NCBI GenBank assembly: GCA_019912965.1
Contig: JAIOHM010000040.1
Coordinates: 1-52,321 of the forward strand
DNA length: 52,321 bases
Source of the DNA: Anaerolineae bacterium
GTDB taxonomy: Bacteria > Chloroflexota > Anaerolineae > Aggregatilineales > Phototrophicaceae
Reading direction: 5' to 3'
Part shown: in pieces, positions 44,782 to 52,321 of the stretch
Position numbering within the stretch: the stretch's first letter is position 1
Layout of the letters: every line of letters begins with the position of its first letter
Made by a program: the position numbers and the translations under genes
The notes under the pieces: generated by a model
Databases searched by the model: none
Told to the model about the DNA's origin: nothing
The model's input: only the letters and a program-made list of their open reading frames with translations

Positions 44782-45243
44782 TCACGAACCGTTGGTTGAT
44801 GGCATGAGGGGGTTACGAACGCCTCTTTTCTCGAGGGCATTTTTGATGTGCGGCATATTCTGCTTCTCGGCACGCTTCAATTGTCGAAGAATTATCGGAA
44901 AGAATAACTGCATCAATCCACGAGGACGAACATCGAAACGCGATGCTAACAGGGTTGCGTTTCCCTGCGGTGTGAGCGTAACGTCAAAAACAACAGTGAG
45001 TGGCCCGCCGTTCGAGTAAGCCCAGCGGTAGGGGTGCTCGAACCGTATGCATTCAACCTCGATCAGTTTGCTCTGCTTCCACTTGGCAAGAAACCTGGTC
45101 CCAACGCCGATTAGACCATCGGTGAGTTTCTTCATCGACTCGACATCTGGGTTCCATTCCAGTTCGTTTCTCAGATCAACCAGATAATCGAATACGTCCT
45201 CAGGTGACCGGTTAATCTGAACACTATTTTCAATGACTGCCAT
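44782..45243 (-). CDS. SRPBCC-family protein (paralog A)
   Basis: The 153-residue protein has the START/SRPBCC start NSVQINRSPEDVFDYLVDLR, the central LIGVGTRFLAKWKQSKLIEV and LTVVFDVTLTPQGNATLLAS, and a C-terminal helix, as in CoxG and polyketide-cyclase-like proteins. The fold binds hydrophobic ligands in a deep pocket. The N-terminal pattern and length match the SRPBCC gene at 49363 in the same gene series. It stands between the membrane proteins and the histidine kinase and is probably co-transcribed. Ligand unknown. Confidence 0.85.
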   Translation of the reverse strand: MAVIENSVQINRSPEDVFDYLVDLRNELEWNPDVESMKKLTDGLIGVGTRFLAKWKQSKLIEVECIRFEHPYRWAYSNGGPLTVVFDVTLTPQGNATLLASRFDVRPRGLMQLFFPIILRQLKRAEKQNMPHIKNALEKRGVRNPLMPSTNGS

Positions 45244-45284
45244 CTCAACACTCCTTCGAATCGATCAATTTTCGTCTGTCAAAC

Positions 45285-45929
45285 TTATCCACTTACCAGC
45301 AGTGCAATACCAATGATAAGCGGCGCGACATGGTGGAGTACGGGAAAGTACACATTCCGCGGGTTAAAGATAAGCAGCCCAATTAACCACACGAGGTTCC
45401 AGAGGATCGTTACCCAACCCACCCACGCCGCGACAAGTCCGGTTTGCAACAGGGCTGCTCCAAACGCAGCCTGTGCCAGAAATGCCAGAATGACATACAG
45501 TACAATCTGAGGATAAATCCAGTCACGTTTGGCGACATAGGCGGTCTCGGCAGTGAGGGCAACTACCGCACCAGAGAGGTAAGTCACCAGCCCCAACCGC
45601 GACAGGAATGAATCGCCCGCAGTACGCAGCATATCCTCCAGCAGGGCCAACCCTAGAAGCGTTGCCAGAATGCCTCCGATGACGAATCCCCGTTCCCAGA
45701 TCAAATGAAAAGAATTCTCGTCGATCTGCCACTTCAAAAAGGCTCTTCCGGCGTAGAGAACACCGCCAAAAGTAAACACTACAAAACACAGGACAAGCAG
45801 GCTGGCGGCAATGGTGCGTGTCGATAAGCCATGAGTGGCAATCGCACTCAGGAGCACCAGACCAGCGATTAGGGCAATGAGGATGGTGAGTGTGATAACC
45901 CCATTCCGGGACGTGAACCAGGTTCTCAT
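45285..45929 (-). CDS. Integral membrane protein, unknown function
   Basis: The ATG at 45929 overlaps the stop of the preceding membrane protein gene (ATGA) and follows GGAG by 7 bp; the longer frame to 46085 is an out-of-frame overlap and is rejected. The 214-residue product has about six hydrophobic segments (VITLTILIALIAGLVLLSAI, LLVLCFVVFTFGGVLYAG, and others). Its first residues, MRTWFTSRNGVITLT, mirror MFAWFTSLNGAITFS of the preceding gene, so both came from one source at least at the N-terminus. No family is recognised. Co-transcribed with the SRPBCC gene 41 bp downstream. Confidence 0.72.
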   Translation of the reverse strand: MRTWFTSRNGVITLTILIALIAGLVLLSAIATHGLSTRTIAASLLVLCFVVFTFGGVLYAGRAFLKWQIDENSFHLIWERGFVIGGILATLLGLALLEDMLRTAGDSFLSRLGLVTYLSGAVVALTAETAYVAKRDWIYPQIVLYVILAFLAQAAFGAALLQTGLVAAWVGWVTILWNLVWLIGLLIFNPRNVYFPVLHHVAPLIIGIALLVSG

Positions 45930-46384
45930 GCTGTTTCTCCGCTCATTGCACTCTGCATACTTTTCCGCTGGCCGGGAGTCTGCCTGAACCGGATTCCCAG
46001 CGCAAAGCTCGCCACCAGCCCGCTGATGAGATTCGCCCACACGATGAGATTGCCCACCGGCCAGGCAGCACATCCGGCAGGGCATAAGAACAGCAGGGTC
46101 AGCAAACCACCACCGAGGGCAACAAACAGGCAGTAGATCAGGGACACTATTAACCCTGTCCGGCTGCCACGTACAGCCGCCAGCAGCGACCAGACCCAGC
46201 CTCCGACGAAAACCATGTACACCAGCATCACCAGCACGATGCTTGCTGGACGGTCTTCGGGCAGCATATTTCTGAACTCTGGCACGAACATTGCATCCAG
46301 AAAGGCGATTCGTGCCATCATCGTGAGGAATGCAAAAATGCTAAAGGTGATTGCGCCATTCAGGGACGTGAACCAAGCGAACAT
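45926..46384 (-). CDS. Four-helix membrane protein with CPAGC motif
   Basis: The 152-residue protein has about four membrane segments and a cysteine pair in LLFLCPAGCAAWPVGNLIVW before the last helix. The same layout, with ACLPPCSG in place of the CPAGC pair, appears in the broken gene at 48965, so the two are paralogs. Function unknown; the cysteines might bind metal or form a disulfide. AAGGAG precedes the ATG by about 8 bp. It lies 24 bp after the BNR-repeat gene. Confidence 0.72.
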   Translation of the reverse strand: MFAWFTSLNGAITFSIFAFLTMMARIAFLDAMFVPEFRNMLPEDRPASIVLVMLVYMVFVGGWVWSLLAAVRGSRTGLIVSLIYCLFVALGGGLLTLLFLCPAGCAAWPVGNLIVWANLISGLVASFALGIRFRQTPGQRKSMQSAMSGETA

Positions 46385-46408
46385 GCTTGTTCTCCTTTTG
46401 TTCTTCAG

Positions 46409-47404
46409 TCATTGCCAAAGCATAATCATGGCTGTCCAGATAGACCCGAGGTTGACCGGAAGCTGCTGCCAGTGATCGCCGTAATCCGTCGTGTGCCATA
46501 TATCACCGTTGCTTAGTCCAGCGTACAGATGTCCGGGCGCGTCGGAGTCAGTAAGAAGCGCATAGGGCATGTGAGACAGCGGCTGTGGTAGTCCGCCGCC
46601 CAGTTTCTCCCACGTGCCACCCCCTATTGAGCGGAAGATGTAAGCTTGCGCGTTGTCGGTGCTATGCGCCTTCATGGGACCGGGTGACAGGGAAACATAC
46701 ATCACCTCCGGGCGCGCGGGGTCTGCTGCGGCTGCCCAACCATAATGGCGATCAAGACCCTGTCTGGACTGTGTCCAGGTGTTTCCAGCATCGCGGCTGA
46801 AGGCAGCCCCCGCGCCTGTGCCACCGCCCTCATACACCCAATTGCCATTGGTCACATGAAATTTGATCGAGTGGCAGTCCCGTAACGCGCCTTTACGGTG
46901 AGCCTGCCAGGTTTTGCCGCCATCCGTGCTGCGTACCACCGAGCCAAACTCGACCCCGCCCACCATCACGTCGGAGTTGGTGGGCGAGAGCGCAATGCCC
47001 TGCACATAGGCGGTAAATGGCTTTTCCGCAGGTGAGAACCAGAACCAGCGTCTCGTTTTCTTAAAGGACACCGATTCCATCCAACTTTGTCCACCATCCC
47101 GCGAAATGAAAACGCTCGCGGGTCTGGTGCCGACGACCATCAGACCGGGTTCAACGGGACTTACCGCAATCGCTTTGACAACATGATCCTTCATGCCTAC
47201 TGGATGCCATGTTTTGCCGCGATCATCAGACCGCAGTACGCCACTGCCCTGTGTTCCGGCATACACAACATTCTGATTATGGGGGTCAACAGCCAGGCAG
47301 CATACCTTTGTACCTTCGAGTAGAAACTCGACTGACCATTGATCGCCGTGGCATTCTGCGCGTGCCAGCCTGCTGCCATTCGTTGAGATAAAAGTTCGGT
47401 TCAT
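46409..47404 (-). CDS. BNR/YCF48-like beta-propeller protein
   Basis: The 331-residue protein carries repeated BNR-type blocks: SDDRGKTWHPVG, SRDGGQSWMESV, STDGGKTWQAHR, SRDAGNTWTQS and TTDYGDHWQQLP, each with the Asp-box S/T-x-D-x-G-x-T-W pattern. No signal peptide is visible, which is odd for a family that is mostly exported. The fold is a six- or seven-bladed propeller. Ordinary relatives include sialidase-like proteins and YCF48; catalytic sialidase residues are not evident. It lies in the minus-strand series between cytochrome c and membrane protein genes. Confidence 0.82.
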   Translation of the reverse strand: MNRTFISTNGSRLARAECHGDQWSVEFLLEGTKVCCLAVDPHNQNVVYAGTQGSGVLRSDDRGKTWHPVGMKDHVVKAIAVSPVEPGLMVVGTRPASVFISRDGGQSWMESVSFKKTRRWFWFSPAEKPFTAYVQGIALSPTNSDVMVGGVEFGSVVRSTDGGKTWQAHRKGALRDCHSIKFHVTNGNWVYEGGGTGAGAAFSRDAGNTWTQSRQGLDRHYGWAAAADPARPEVMYVSLSPGPMKAHSTDNAQAYIFRSIGGGTWEKLGGGLPQPLSHMPYALLTDSDAPGHLYAGLSNGDIWHTTDYGDHWQQLPVNLGSIWTAMIMLWQ

Positions 47405-47432
47405 TTCTACCCTCTTGAAAATCCCACATTAT

Positions 47433-47834
47433 CTATAACATGAGCAGATATGCGATCAAGTCCTGGATGTTCTGTTCCGTCAAATGTGCGCTGTAGTCGG
47501 GATACATGATGTCGCGATAGCCAGACACAATGTAGCGCTCCGGTTCGAGGATACTCTGACGCACGTATTCCTCTGCCGATAACCCTGCGACTTGTGTCCC
47601 GGCACGTTCACCGATCCCGGCGAGGTTCGGCCCTATGCTGAATCCGACCTGACCACGAATGACCCGATGACAGGTCAAACATGGAGGTACTTCGTCCCGA
47701 CCTTGTGCAAAGAGTTGTGCGCCGTCTTCGGCATCGCCTGCAATTGGAGCAAACATGGGAGGCGATGCAGCACATCCTGACATCATCAGCGCGAAAGCAA
47801 TGAACATGACCCAATTACACATTGGCAATCTCAT
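47433..47834 (-). CDS. Class I cytochrome c lipoprotein
   Basis: From the ATG at 47834 the product has 133 residues: a lipoprotein signal ending in MMSGC, then a cytochrome c domain with heme motif CLTCH in EVPPCLTCHRVIRG, GPNLAGIGERAG and a late segment DIMYPDYSAHLTEQNIQDLI that can supply the Met ligand. An ATG at 47870 would add 12 residues before the signal and starts within a hairpin, so the shorter form is preferred. It resembles the small cytochromes bound to terminal oxidases. It lies 28 bp before the BNR gene. Confidence 0.82.
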   Translation of the reverse strand: MRLPMCNWVMFIAFALMMSGCAASPPMFAPIAGDAEDGAQLFAQGRDEVPPCLTCHRVIRGQVGFSIGPNLAGIGERAGTQVAGLSAEEYVRQSILEPERYIVSGYRDIMYPDYSAHLTEQNIQDLIAYLLML

Positions 47835-47845
47835 AAAGAAAGTGA

Positions 47846-47870
47846 ATGCACCCTCTATTGATAGGTGCAT
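47846..47870. terminator. Hairpin between ScyD-like and cytochrome genes
   Basis: ATGCACC and GGTGCAT pair over 7 bp around an 11-nt loop, just after the ScyD-like gene on the minus strand. It may attenuate readthrough into the cytochrome gene. Confidence 0.45.
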
Positions 47871-47892
47871 CCATATCTAAAAAATCAGCGAT

Positions 47893-48930
47893 TTACATAT
47901 CCAACCGGAGAACACCACCGGTCATGCCGGGCGCGAAAGCAATCGTGCCGAAGGTCACATACAGCGCACCGTCAGCGCCTTGTGCGATGCCGAATGGCGC
48001 GAGCAGTCCTTCAGCTACAGGGATTGCACCGTCAGCCGTGACCATGACCACGCTGCCCGGTCCGGGACCCTGATCAGTGAACACGGTCAACTGCACAGCA
48101 TAAAGCGTGTCGCCATCGAGCAGTATGTCACTCACCGCGTTCAAACCGCTGAAGGTTTCGACCAGTTCCCCACCTGACCAGTGTTCAATTTTGCCCGCGC
48201 CGGGTGCTAAACCCGCGCCGAGAAAGCCGATATAGAGGTTGCCATTCTCTGCCACCTCAATTGAGGTCGGGACAGGGTTATCTGTCCACGCATGGACAAG
48301 CTGCAAGCCACCTTCTGCTGTCCATGAGAGCAGATCGTTGCCGCCCGCATCTACGATGTAGAGTGTGCCATCAGCACCCCAGTCGATGTCAGCGACGTTG
48401 GTATCATAGCCATTCCCGTCGGGATCATTGACTGCCTCGAAATCGTTGAGGTTAATAATGTTCCTCACAGCGAACGTTTCGGCATCATATTCCACTACCG
48501 AGTCCTGCCAGAATGCGCCAGTGTTCCCCGCGCCCGCGCCGCTGAACAGCAACCAGAGCGAGTCGCCGTTGGGGATAATTCGGTACACGCCGAGGGTTTC
48601 CATCGCCATCGCGTAACTTGGCAGACCGGCGATGAGATCAGCAGTCGTTCCATCCGGCGCAATTGAGACAATGCGTCCGCTCAAACCAGCATTGACGGTA
48701 CTTTCGCCCTCTGGTCCGAGCATTGTAAATTCCGTCTCACCACCTGTGCCTGTCACCGCGACGAGCAGATTGCCATTGGCATCAAAAGCCAGTCCGCGCG
48801 GCGCACTCAAATCACCTAACACCAGTTCACCGGGCAGTGGTGGCATTTCTTCCTGTGCCAGCGCAGGCAGCACACTAATCAGAACAAACATCAGTCCAAT
48901 AACAAACTTCAATGACCATCGGGATACCAT
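47893..48930 (-). CDS. Secreted ScyD/ScyE-family protein
   Basis: The ATG at 48930 follows AGGAGG at 4 bp; a longer frame to 49086 lacks a site. The 345-residue protein has a signal peptide (KFVIGLMFVLISVLPALA) and the ScyD/ScyE pattern SAPRGLAFDANGNLLVAVTG, SGRIVSIAPDGT, NVADIDWGADGTLYIVDAGG and GADGALYVTFGTIAFAPG. The family forms extracytoplasmic NHL-like propellers, first named in scytonemin clusters but widespread and of unclear function. It may bind a small ligand near the cytochrome encoded next. Confidence 0.88.
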   Translation of the reverse strand: MVSRWSLKFVIGLMFVLISVLPALAQEEMPPLPGELVLGDLSAPRGLAFDANGNLLVAVTGTGGETEFTMLGPEGESTVNAGLSGRIVSIAPDGTTADLIAGLPSYAMAMETLGVYRIIPNGDSLWLLFSGAGAGNTGAFWQDSVVEYDAETFAVRNIINLNDFEAVNDPDGNGYDTNVADIDWGADGTLYIVDAGGNDLLSWTAEGGLQLVHAWTDNPVPTSIEVAENGNLYIGFLGAGLAPGAGKIEHWSGGELVETFSGLNAVSDILLDGDTLYAVQLTVFTDQGPGPGSVVMVTADGAIPVAEGLLAPFGIAQGADGALYVTFGTIAFAPGMTGGVLRLDM

Positions 48931-48964
48931 TTTTCCTCCTAAGTAATTTCTCACTTCGTACAAA

Positions 48965-49366
48965 CTACCGGTGTTTAAGCGCCTGCCACGGTTCGACCAT
49001 CGCCCATGCGCCGAAAACCAGACTTCCGATATGGCTGATATCGCCAAAGGGCGACGCGCCTGAACAAGGTGGCAGACAGGCAACAATACTCAGCCCGTTT
49101 CACAGTCCGCCTAACCCGTTCAGCACAAGCGTGGCAACCAAACCGCGCCAACTGCCCTGACTTGCCAGAACGAGTGCGCCCACCCACGCGGCGTAAACTA
49201 CTGCACCCATGACCAGCACGAACGCCTGAACGACGGATAATGAAGTTGGTCTCAGCGGATCGAACAAATCGAGATGCCAATCGAGGATCAAATAGCTGAG
49301 GCTAAACCCTATGGCAAGGGTATGCACAGGCAGCCAGCGCGGGCGTGATTGAGTGAGACTGATCAT
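48965..49366 (-). pseudogene. Membrane protein interrupted by in-frame TGA
   Basis: A frame from ATG 49366 to TAG 48965-48967 (134 codons) is broken only by TGA at 49100-49102. Before it: helices SLSVVQAFVLVMGAVVYAAW and ATLVLNGLGGL; after it NGLSIVACLPPCSGASPFGD and GSLVFGAWAMVEPWQ. The parts together match the layout of the CPAGC membrane protein at 45926, so the TGA stands where a Leu/Thr/Trp would be expected, not a redox Cys. The hairpin downstream has no SECIS-like loop. Nonsense mutation or sequence error is likelier than recoding. The ATG overlaps the SRPBCC stop. Confidence 0.6.
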
Positions 49367-49818
49367 TTCGACAAAATCTCAACTGCCCGGTTTTCGAGCA
49401 GGTCTTTCAGATAACCAAATTCAGCGCTCATCTCTCGTCTGACACTGGCAGCAATCAGCGGCTCCGCCAGCTTGGAAAAACCTTCTGGCTTCATTTCAAT
49501 ATGGCAGGTGACTCGGGTGCCTTCCGGTTCCGTCTCAAAGAGATAGGATGCTTCGACGGAGATAGGACCAGAGGTGGTTTTAAACGTAACGATCTCATCA
49601 GGTTTGTATACGGTGAACTCGTTACTGGCTTCCAGTTTCCGCCCCAGAAATTTGCGGACAAAGGTAAATTGCGTCCCTATTCCCAAGGGCGCTGCCGTCG
49701 TTTTTCGTACTTCAATCAGCCCGGTTTGCCATTCAGGAGCGTTTGTAAGATCGCTCACATAGGCAAAGACCTCCTCAACTGGACGATGGATAACGATGCT
49801 GTCCTTGACATTAATCAT
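49363..49818 (-). CDS. SRPBCC-family protein (paralog B)
   Basis: The 151-residue protein starts DSIVIHRPVEEVFAYVSDL and continues with APLGIGTQFTFVRKFLGRKL and SYLFETEPEGTRVTCHIEM, the SRPBCC/CoxG pattern. Length and layout match paralog A at 44782. It is the first gene of the long minus-strand series; GGGAGAAG precedes the ATG. Its stop overlaps the start of the interrupted membrane protein. The recurring SRPBCC plus membrane-protein pairing suggests that the two kinds of protein act together (inference). Confidence 0.86.
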   Translation of the reverse strand: MINVKDSIVIHRPVEEVFAYVSDLTNAPEWQTGLIEVRKTTAAPLGIGTQFTFVRKFLGRKLEASNEFTVYKPDEIVTFKTTSGPISVEASYLFETEPEGTRVTCHIEMKPEGFSKLAEPLIAASVRREMSAEFGYLKDLLENRAVEILSK

Positions 49819-50143
49819 TTGGACTTCTCCCTCTAATAATGGCGGGGGCTGTTTGGAACGTAACTGGTTCTGATGTCATGCAAAGCACATGTCCATCAAA
49901 CAACATATCTTCTGTTTTTCTTTATCTAGCCTAAAGGAGAAGGTGTCCTGGTGTCATGAGCAGGGGTCACGTTCTGAGCAGGAAGAATGCCCGGATAGGT
50001 CGGGAACATATCCCGATCGGCAAGCTATTTGAAGATTTCGTTTGTGATAAATGTAACTTTGGGATGGCACACCTATCACTTACGGGACGGAGGTGTCAGA
50101 CGGTACGCTATAAGCATGATGTTTTGCATAGGCGAAAACCATT
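49819..50143. other. 325-bp divergent intergenic region
   Basis: Separates the minus-strand SRPBCC gene and the plus-strand thioredoxin-CcdA gene. An open frame at 49956-50174 matches nothing known, has no well-placed ribosome site and overlaps the next gene. No repeat or operator stands out. Confidence 0.5.
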
Positions 50144-51508
50144 ATGGGTATGCGCGGAAAACTTCTGCTCCTGATTTTGCTGCTGGTCGCGCCGCTTGCG
50201 TTTGGTGCCGAACCTGTACAGGCGCAAAATGCACCACCGGAGCAGGTTATCCTTTATATTTTCTGGGGCGACGGATGTCCCCATTGTCGTGCAGAACGGG
50301 CTTTTTTGGCTGAACTGGTAGTAGATTACCCGCAGATCGTTGTTCGGGATTACGAGGTCTACTATAACGAAGTCAATCGTCTATACCTGAGCCAGATGCT
50401 GGCCGAACACGGGCTTGAACCCAGTGGGGTGCCGACGACATTTATTCATGACCGCTACTGGATAGGATTCAGCGAAAACGTCGCTCGCCAGATCGAGGAA
50501 ACCGTCATTACCTGTCTGGAAATGGCCTGCACCGATCCCGGCGTAGGCGTTGTCCCGATGGATGCCCAGCCAGAGCCGGAGATCGCGGCTGCCGATACAA
50601 ACACCGCACTTTCCCCGGTTGAAAACACAATCGCCCTGCCGCTAATCGGTGTGATCAACCTGGATAATCTGTCACTGGGGGTCAGCACGGCGCTGATTTC
50701 TTTCGTGGACGGCTTCAATCCCTGTTCGCTGTGGGTGCTTTCCCTGCTGCTGGGGCTGGTGATTCACTCCGGCTCGCGCAGGAAGATCGTCATCGTTGGG
50801 CTGACGTTCCTGACGGTCACATCGGCGGTTTACATCCTGTTTATCGTCGGTCTGTTCAGTGTTTTTAGTTTTGTTGGTTTCATGGGGTGGATACAAGTCG
50901 GGGTTGCGCTGCTGGCGCTGGCATTTGCACTGATTAACATCAAGGATTATTTTTGGTACAAAAAAGGTGTTTCACTCACCATCGCCGATAAACACAAGCC
51001 GAAAATCTACCGTGACATGCGTGGGCTGCTGGTCGGTGATAAATCCACCCCGGCGCTGATCGCGGCAACAGCAGTTATGGCGCTGGGTATCACGCTCGTT
51101 GAATTGCCCTGCACATCAGGACTCCCGGTTCTGTGGACAAACCTCATTGCTGCCCACGAGGTCACTGCTCTGAATTTCGTTCTGCTACTGGGACTTTATA
51201 TGCTGATTTTTCTGGCAGACGAACTGATCGTTTTTGTTTCCGTCGTTTTCACATTGAAAGCCAGCAAATTCGAGGAAAAGCAGGGGCGACTGCTTAAGCT
51301 CATCGGCGGGATGGTCATGCTGGTGCTTGCCATCGTCCTGCTGATTGACCCAGCCATCATGAACAACATCGTCAGTTCATTGCTGGTCTTCGGCGTGGCG
51401 TTTATCGCAGCAGCCGTCATTCTGGTGCTGCACCGGCGTATCCTGCCGCATTACGGCATTTACATCGGCACAGAAACCCTGACAGATAAGACCTCGAAAA
51501 GCCACTAG
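50144..51508 (+). CDS. Thioredoxin-CcdA fusion (DsbD-like thiol transporter)
   Basis: The 454-residue protein has a signal peptide (1-28), a thioredoxin-like domain with FWGDGCPHC (C45, C48) and cis-Pro in SGVPTTFIHD, a linker to about 165, and a CcdA/DsbD-type membrane domain with about eight helices and the paired Pro-Cys sites GFNPCSLW and VELPCTSG. DsbD/CcdA proteins carry electrons from cytoplasmic thioredoxin outward; here the extracytoplasmic thioredoxin is fused in front. It could keep cytochrome c cysteines, metal-site cysteines or the UxxU lipoprotein reduced (inference). ATGs at 50144 and 50150 are both possible. Confidence 0.88.
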   Translation: MGMRGKLLLLILLLVAPLAFGAEPVQAQNAPPEQVILYIFWGDGCPHCRAERAFLAELVVDYPQIVVRDYEVYYNEVNRLYLSQMLAEHGLEPSGVPTTFIHDRYWIGFSENVARQIEETVITCLEMACTDPGVGVVPMDAQPEPEIAAADTNTALSPVENTIALPLIGVINLDNLSLGVSTALISFVDGFNPCSLWVLSLLLGLVIHSGSRRKIVIVGLTFLTVTSAVYILFIVGLFSVFSFVGFMGWIQVGVALLALAFALINIKDYFWYKKGVSLTIADKHKPKIYRDMRGLLVGDKSTPALIAATAVMALGITLVELPCTSGLPVLWTNLIAAHEVTALNFVLLLGLYMLIFLADELIVFVSVVFTLKASKFEEKQGRLLKLIGGMVMLVLAIVLLIDPAIMNNIVSSLLVFGVAFIAAAVILVLHRRILPHYGIYIGTETLTDKTSKSH

Positions 51509-51536
51509 CAACTTGCTACTGCTTTATGACTGCATT

Positions 51537-51581
51537 CGAGATAGCCCCATTCAATCAAAAGATTGAGGTTGCTATCGCTCG
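51537..51581. repeat. Long imperfect hairpin after the CcdA fusion
   Basis: TCAATC-AAAA-GATTGA forms the tip, GATAGC and GCTATC the lower stem, and CGAG with CTCG the base. There is no T-run, so it may be a terminator with rho or a regulatory leader before the next regulator. Confidence 0.5.
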
Positions 51582-51667
51582 ATGTACCCCTGGCAACGAC
51601 GAATTGACCCTCAACCCGATATTTGATGCCATAATGAGGTCAATAGATAATCGAATGGCAACTACTT

Positions 51668-52321
51668 ATGGCGACTATTCTTGTGATTGATGATGAAGAG
51701 AGTATCCTCAACGTCGTTGAAGCCTATTTGAAAAGTGATGGCAACACCGTTCATCTGGCACGAGATGGTGTGCAGGGTTTAGCTGCATTTCGCCGTTACC
51801 AACCCGAACTGGTCATCCTCGATATTATGCTGCCGGAAATGGACGGACTGGAAGTGCTTCGGCAAATTCGGCGCGAATCGGATGTTTATGTGATGATGCT
51901 CACCGCCAAATCGGAGGAGTTTGACCGGGTGATGGGATTGACGGTTGGGGCAGACGATTACCTGACCAAACCTTTTAGCCCGCGTGAATTAGCGGCGCGA
52001 GTCAAAGCCATCCTTCGGCGTGGACGTAACACAACCCAGAACGAGCAACAAATCCTCACCTTCAAACACCTGAAAATTGATATGCAGCGGCACGAAGTCC
52101 AGCGGGATGGCGAACTCATTGAGCTGACTGCATTGGAGTTCAAGCTGCTGTCCACATTAGCCACCTATGCCCGAATGGTTCTGACTCGCCAACAATTGTT
52201 AGAGCGTGTTTGGGGATATGACTTTTACGGGGAAGAGCGGGTTGTCGATGTCCATATCGGGCATGTTCGGCAGAAAATTGAAGCTGATCCATCTGATCCG
52301 CAGTTCATCGTGACGGTACGG
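51668..52321 (+). CDS. OmpR/PhoB-type response regulator (cut by right edge)
   Basis: The frame from ATG 51668 is open to the window end (218 codons). The receiver domain shows D8/D9, phosphoacceptor D52 (LVILDIMLPEMDG), T in MMLTAKS and K in DYLTKPFSPREL; the winged helix has LTALEFKLLSTLATY, LLERVWGYDFYGEERVVDVHIGHVRQK (given in part) and ends just before the usual GxGY wing. About ten residues are missing. The partner kinase is probably to the right of the window. It is the third response regulator here and the only OmpR type. Confidence 0.93.
   Translation, partial: MATILVIDDEESILNVVEAYLKSDGNTVHLARDGVQGLAAFRRYQPELVILDIMLPEMDGLEVLRQIRRESDVYVMMLTAKSEEFDRVMGLTVGADDYLTKPFSPRELAARVKAILRRGRNTTQNEQQILTFKHLKIDMQRHEVQRDGELIELTALEFKLLSTLATYARMVLTRQQLLERVWGYDFYGEERVVDVHIGHVRQKIEADPSDPQFIVTVR

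Noticed and set aside
49956..50174. 72-codon plus-strand frame with CDKC-like cysteines
   Set aside because: The purine-rich site is too far from the start, the frame runs into the thioredoxin-CcdA gene, and the sequence lacks a family signature.
1..52321. CRISPR arrays, tRNA or rRNA genes, complete insertion sequences, prophage genes
   Set aside because: None could be seen: no regularly spaced repeats, no cloverleaf or rRNA sequence, no transposase or integrase frame.

Overview
Organism. No rRNA, tRNA, replication gene or complete mobile element is present, so taxonomy rests on gene content. An archaeal-type (type II) GAPDH, a BTAD/NB-ARC regulator, single-domain globins beside secreted SH3 proteins, a ScyD-like protein, PCYCGC and DUF305 proteins and many lipoproteins, with no outer-membrane genes, suggest a Chloroflexota-like bacterium. 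This is inference only. TGA is a normal stop here: many genes end at TGA, often in ATGA overlaps.

Layout. (1) 1-21800 is a copper, heme and redox island. It starts with a NarL-type two-component pair running off the left edge and an HMA copper chaperone. A tightly coupled five-gene electron-transfer cluster follows: PCYCGC lipoprotein, CuA cupredoxin, DUF1573 protein, polyferredoxin, CuA-cytochrome c. Next come a YHS-HMA-ATPase, a cupredoxin, a DUF2933 protein, methyltransferases (one broken), a PaaK-like adenylating enzyme, a YHS protein, a DUF305 protein, a cytochrome c lipoprotein, CopB, a heme-binding protein, a thioredoxin-like lipoprotein with UGA codons in place of both active-site cysteines, a type II GAPDH and CopA. 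A 17-bp motif recurs eight times in the intergenic regions of this island. (2) 21963-28587 (minus strand) is a sugar or polyol catabolic operon: SorC regulator, FGGY kinase, GlpD-like dehydrogenase, class I aldolase and HOT-type iron alcohol dehydrogenase. (3) 28886-31559 is an enoyl-CoA hydratase and quinone-oxidoreductase-like operon facing a TetR gene; matching 22-bp operators lie before both. (4) 32127-37148 holds two globins interleaved with secreted proteins carrying TSP3 and SH3 repeats. (5) 37332-41473 holds three small paralogs and a large BTAD/NB-ARC regulator. (6) 41949-49818 (minus strand) is a long gene series: SRPBCC, membrane protein, ScyD-like, cytochrome c, BNR-repeat, two membrane proteins, SRPBCC, then a histidine kinase/response regulator pair. 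(7) 50144-52321 holds a thioredoxin-CcdA fusion and an OmpR-type regulator cut by the right edge.

How it works together. The island can sense (two-component system), buffer (HMA, YHS, cupredoxins, DUF305) and export (three P1B ATPases) copper. It also carries copper and heme electron-transfer proteins and extracytoplasmic thiol or selenol chemistry. The observation most worth checking is the candidate selenoprotein at 17239-17688: two in-frame UGA codons fall exactly on the CxxC positions of a thioredoxin fold, and a SECIS-like hairpin follows at suitable spacing. The shared operator-like motif and the CuA/polyferredoxin cluster come next.
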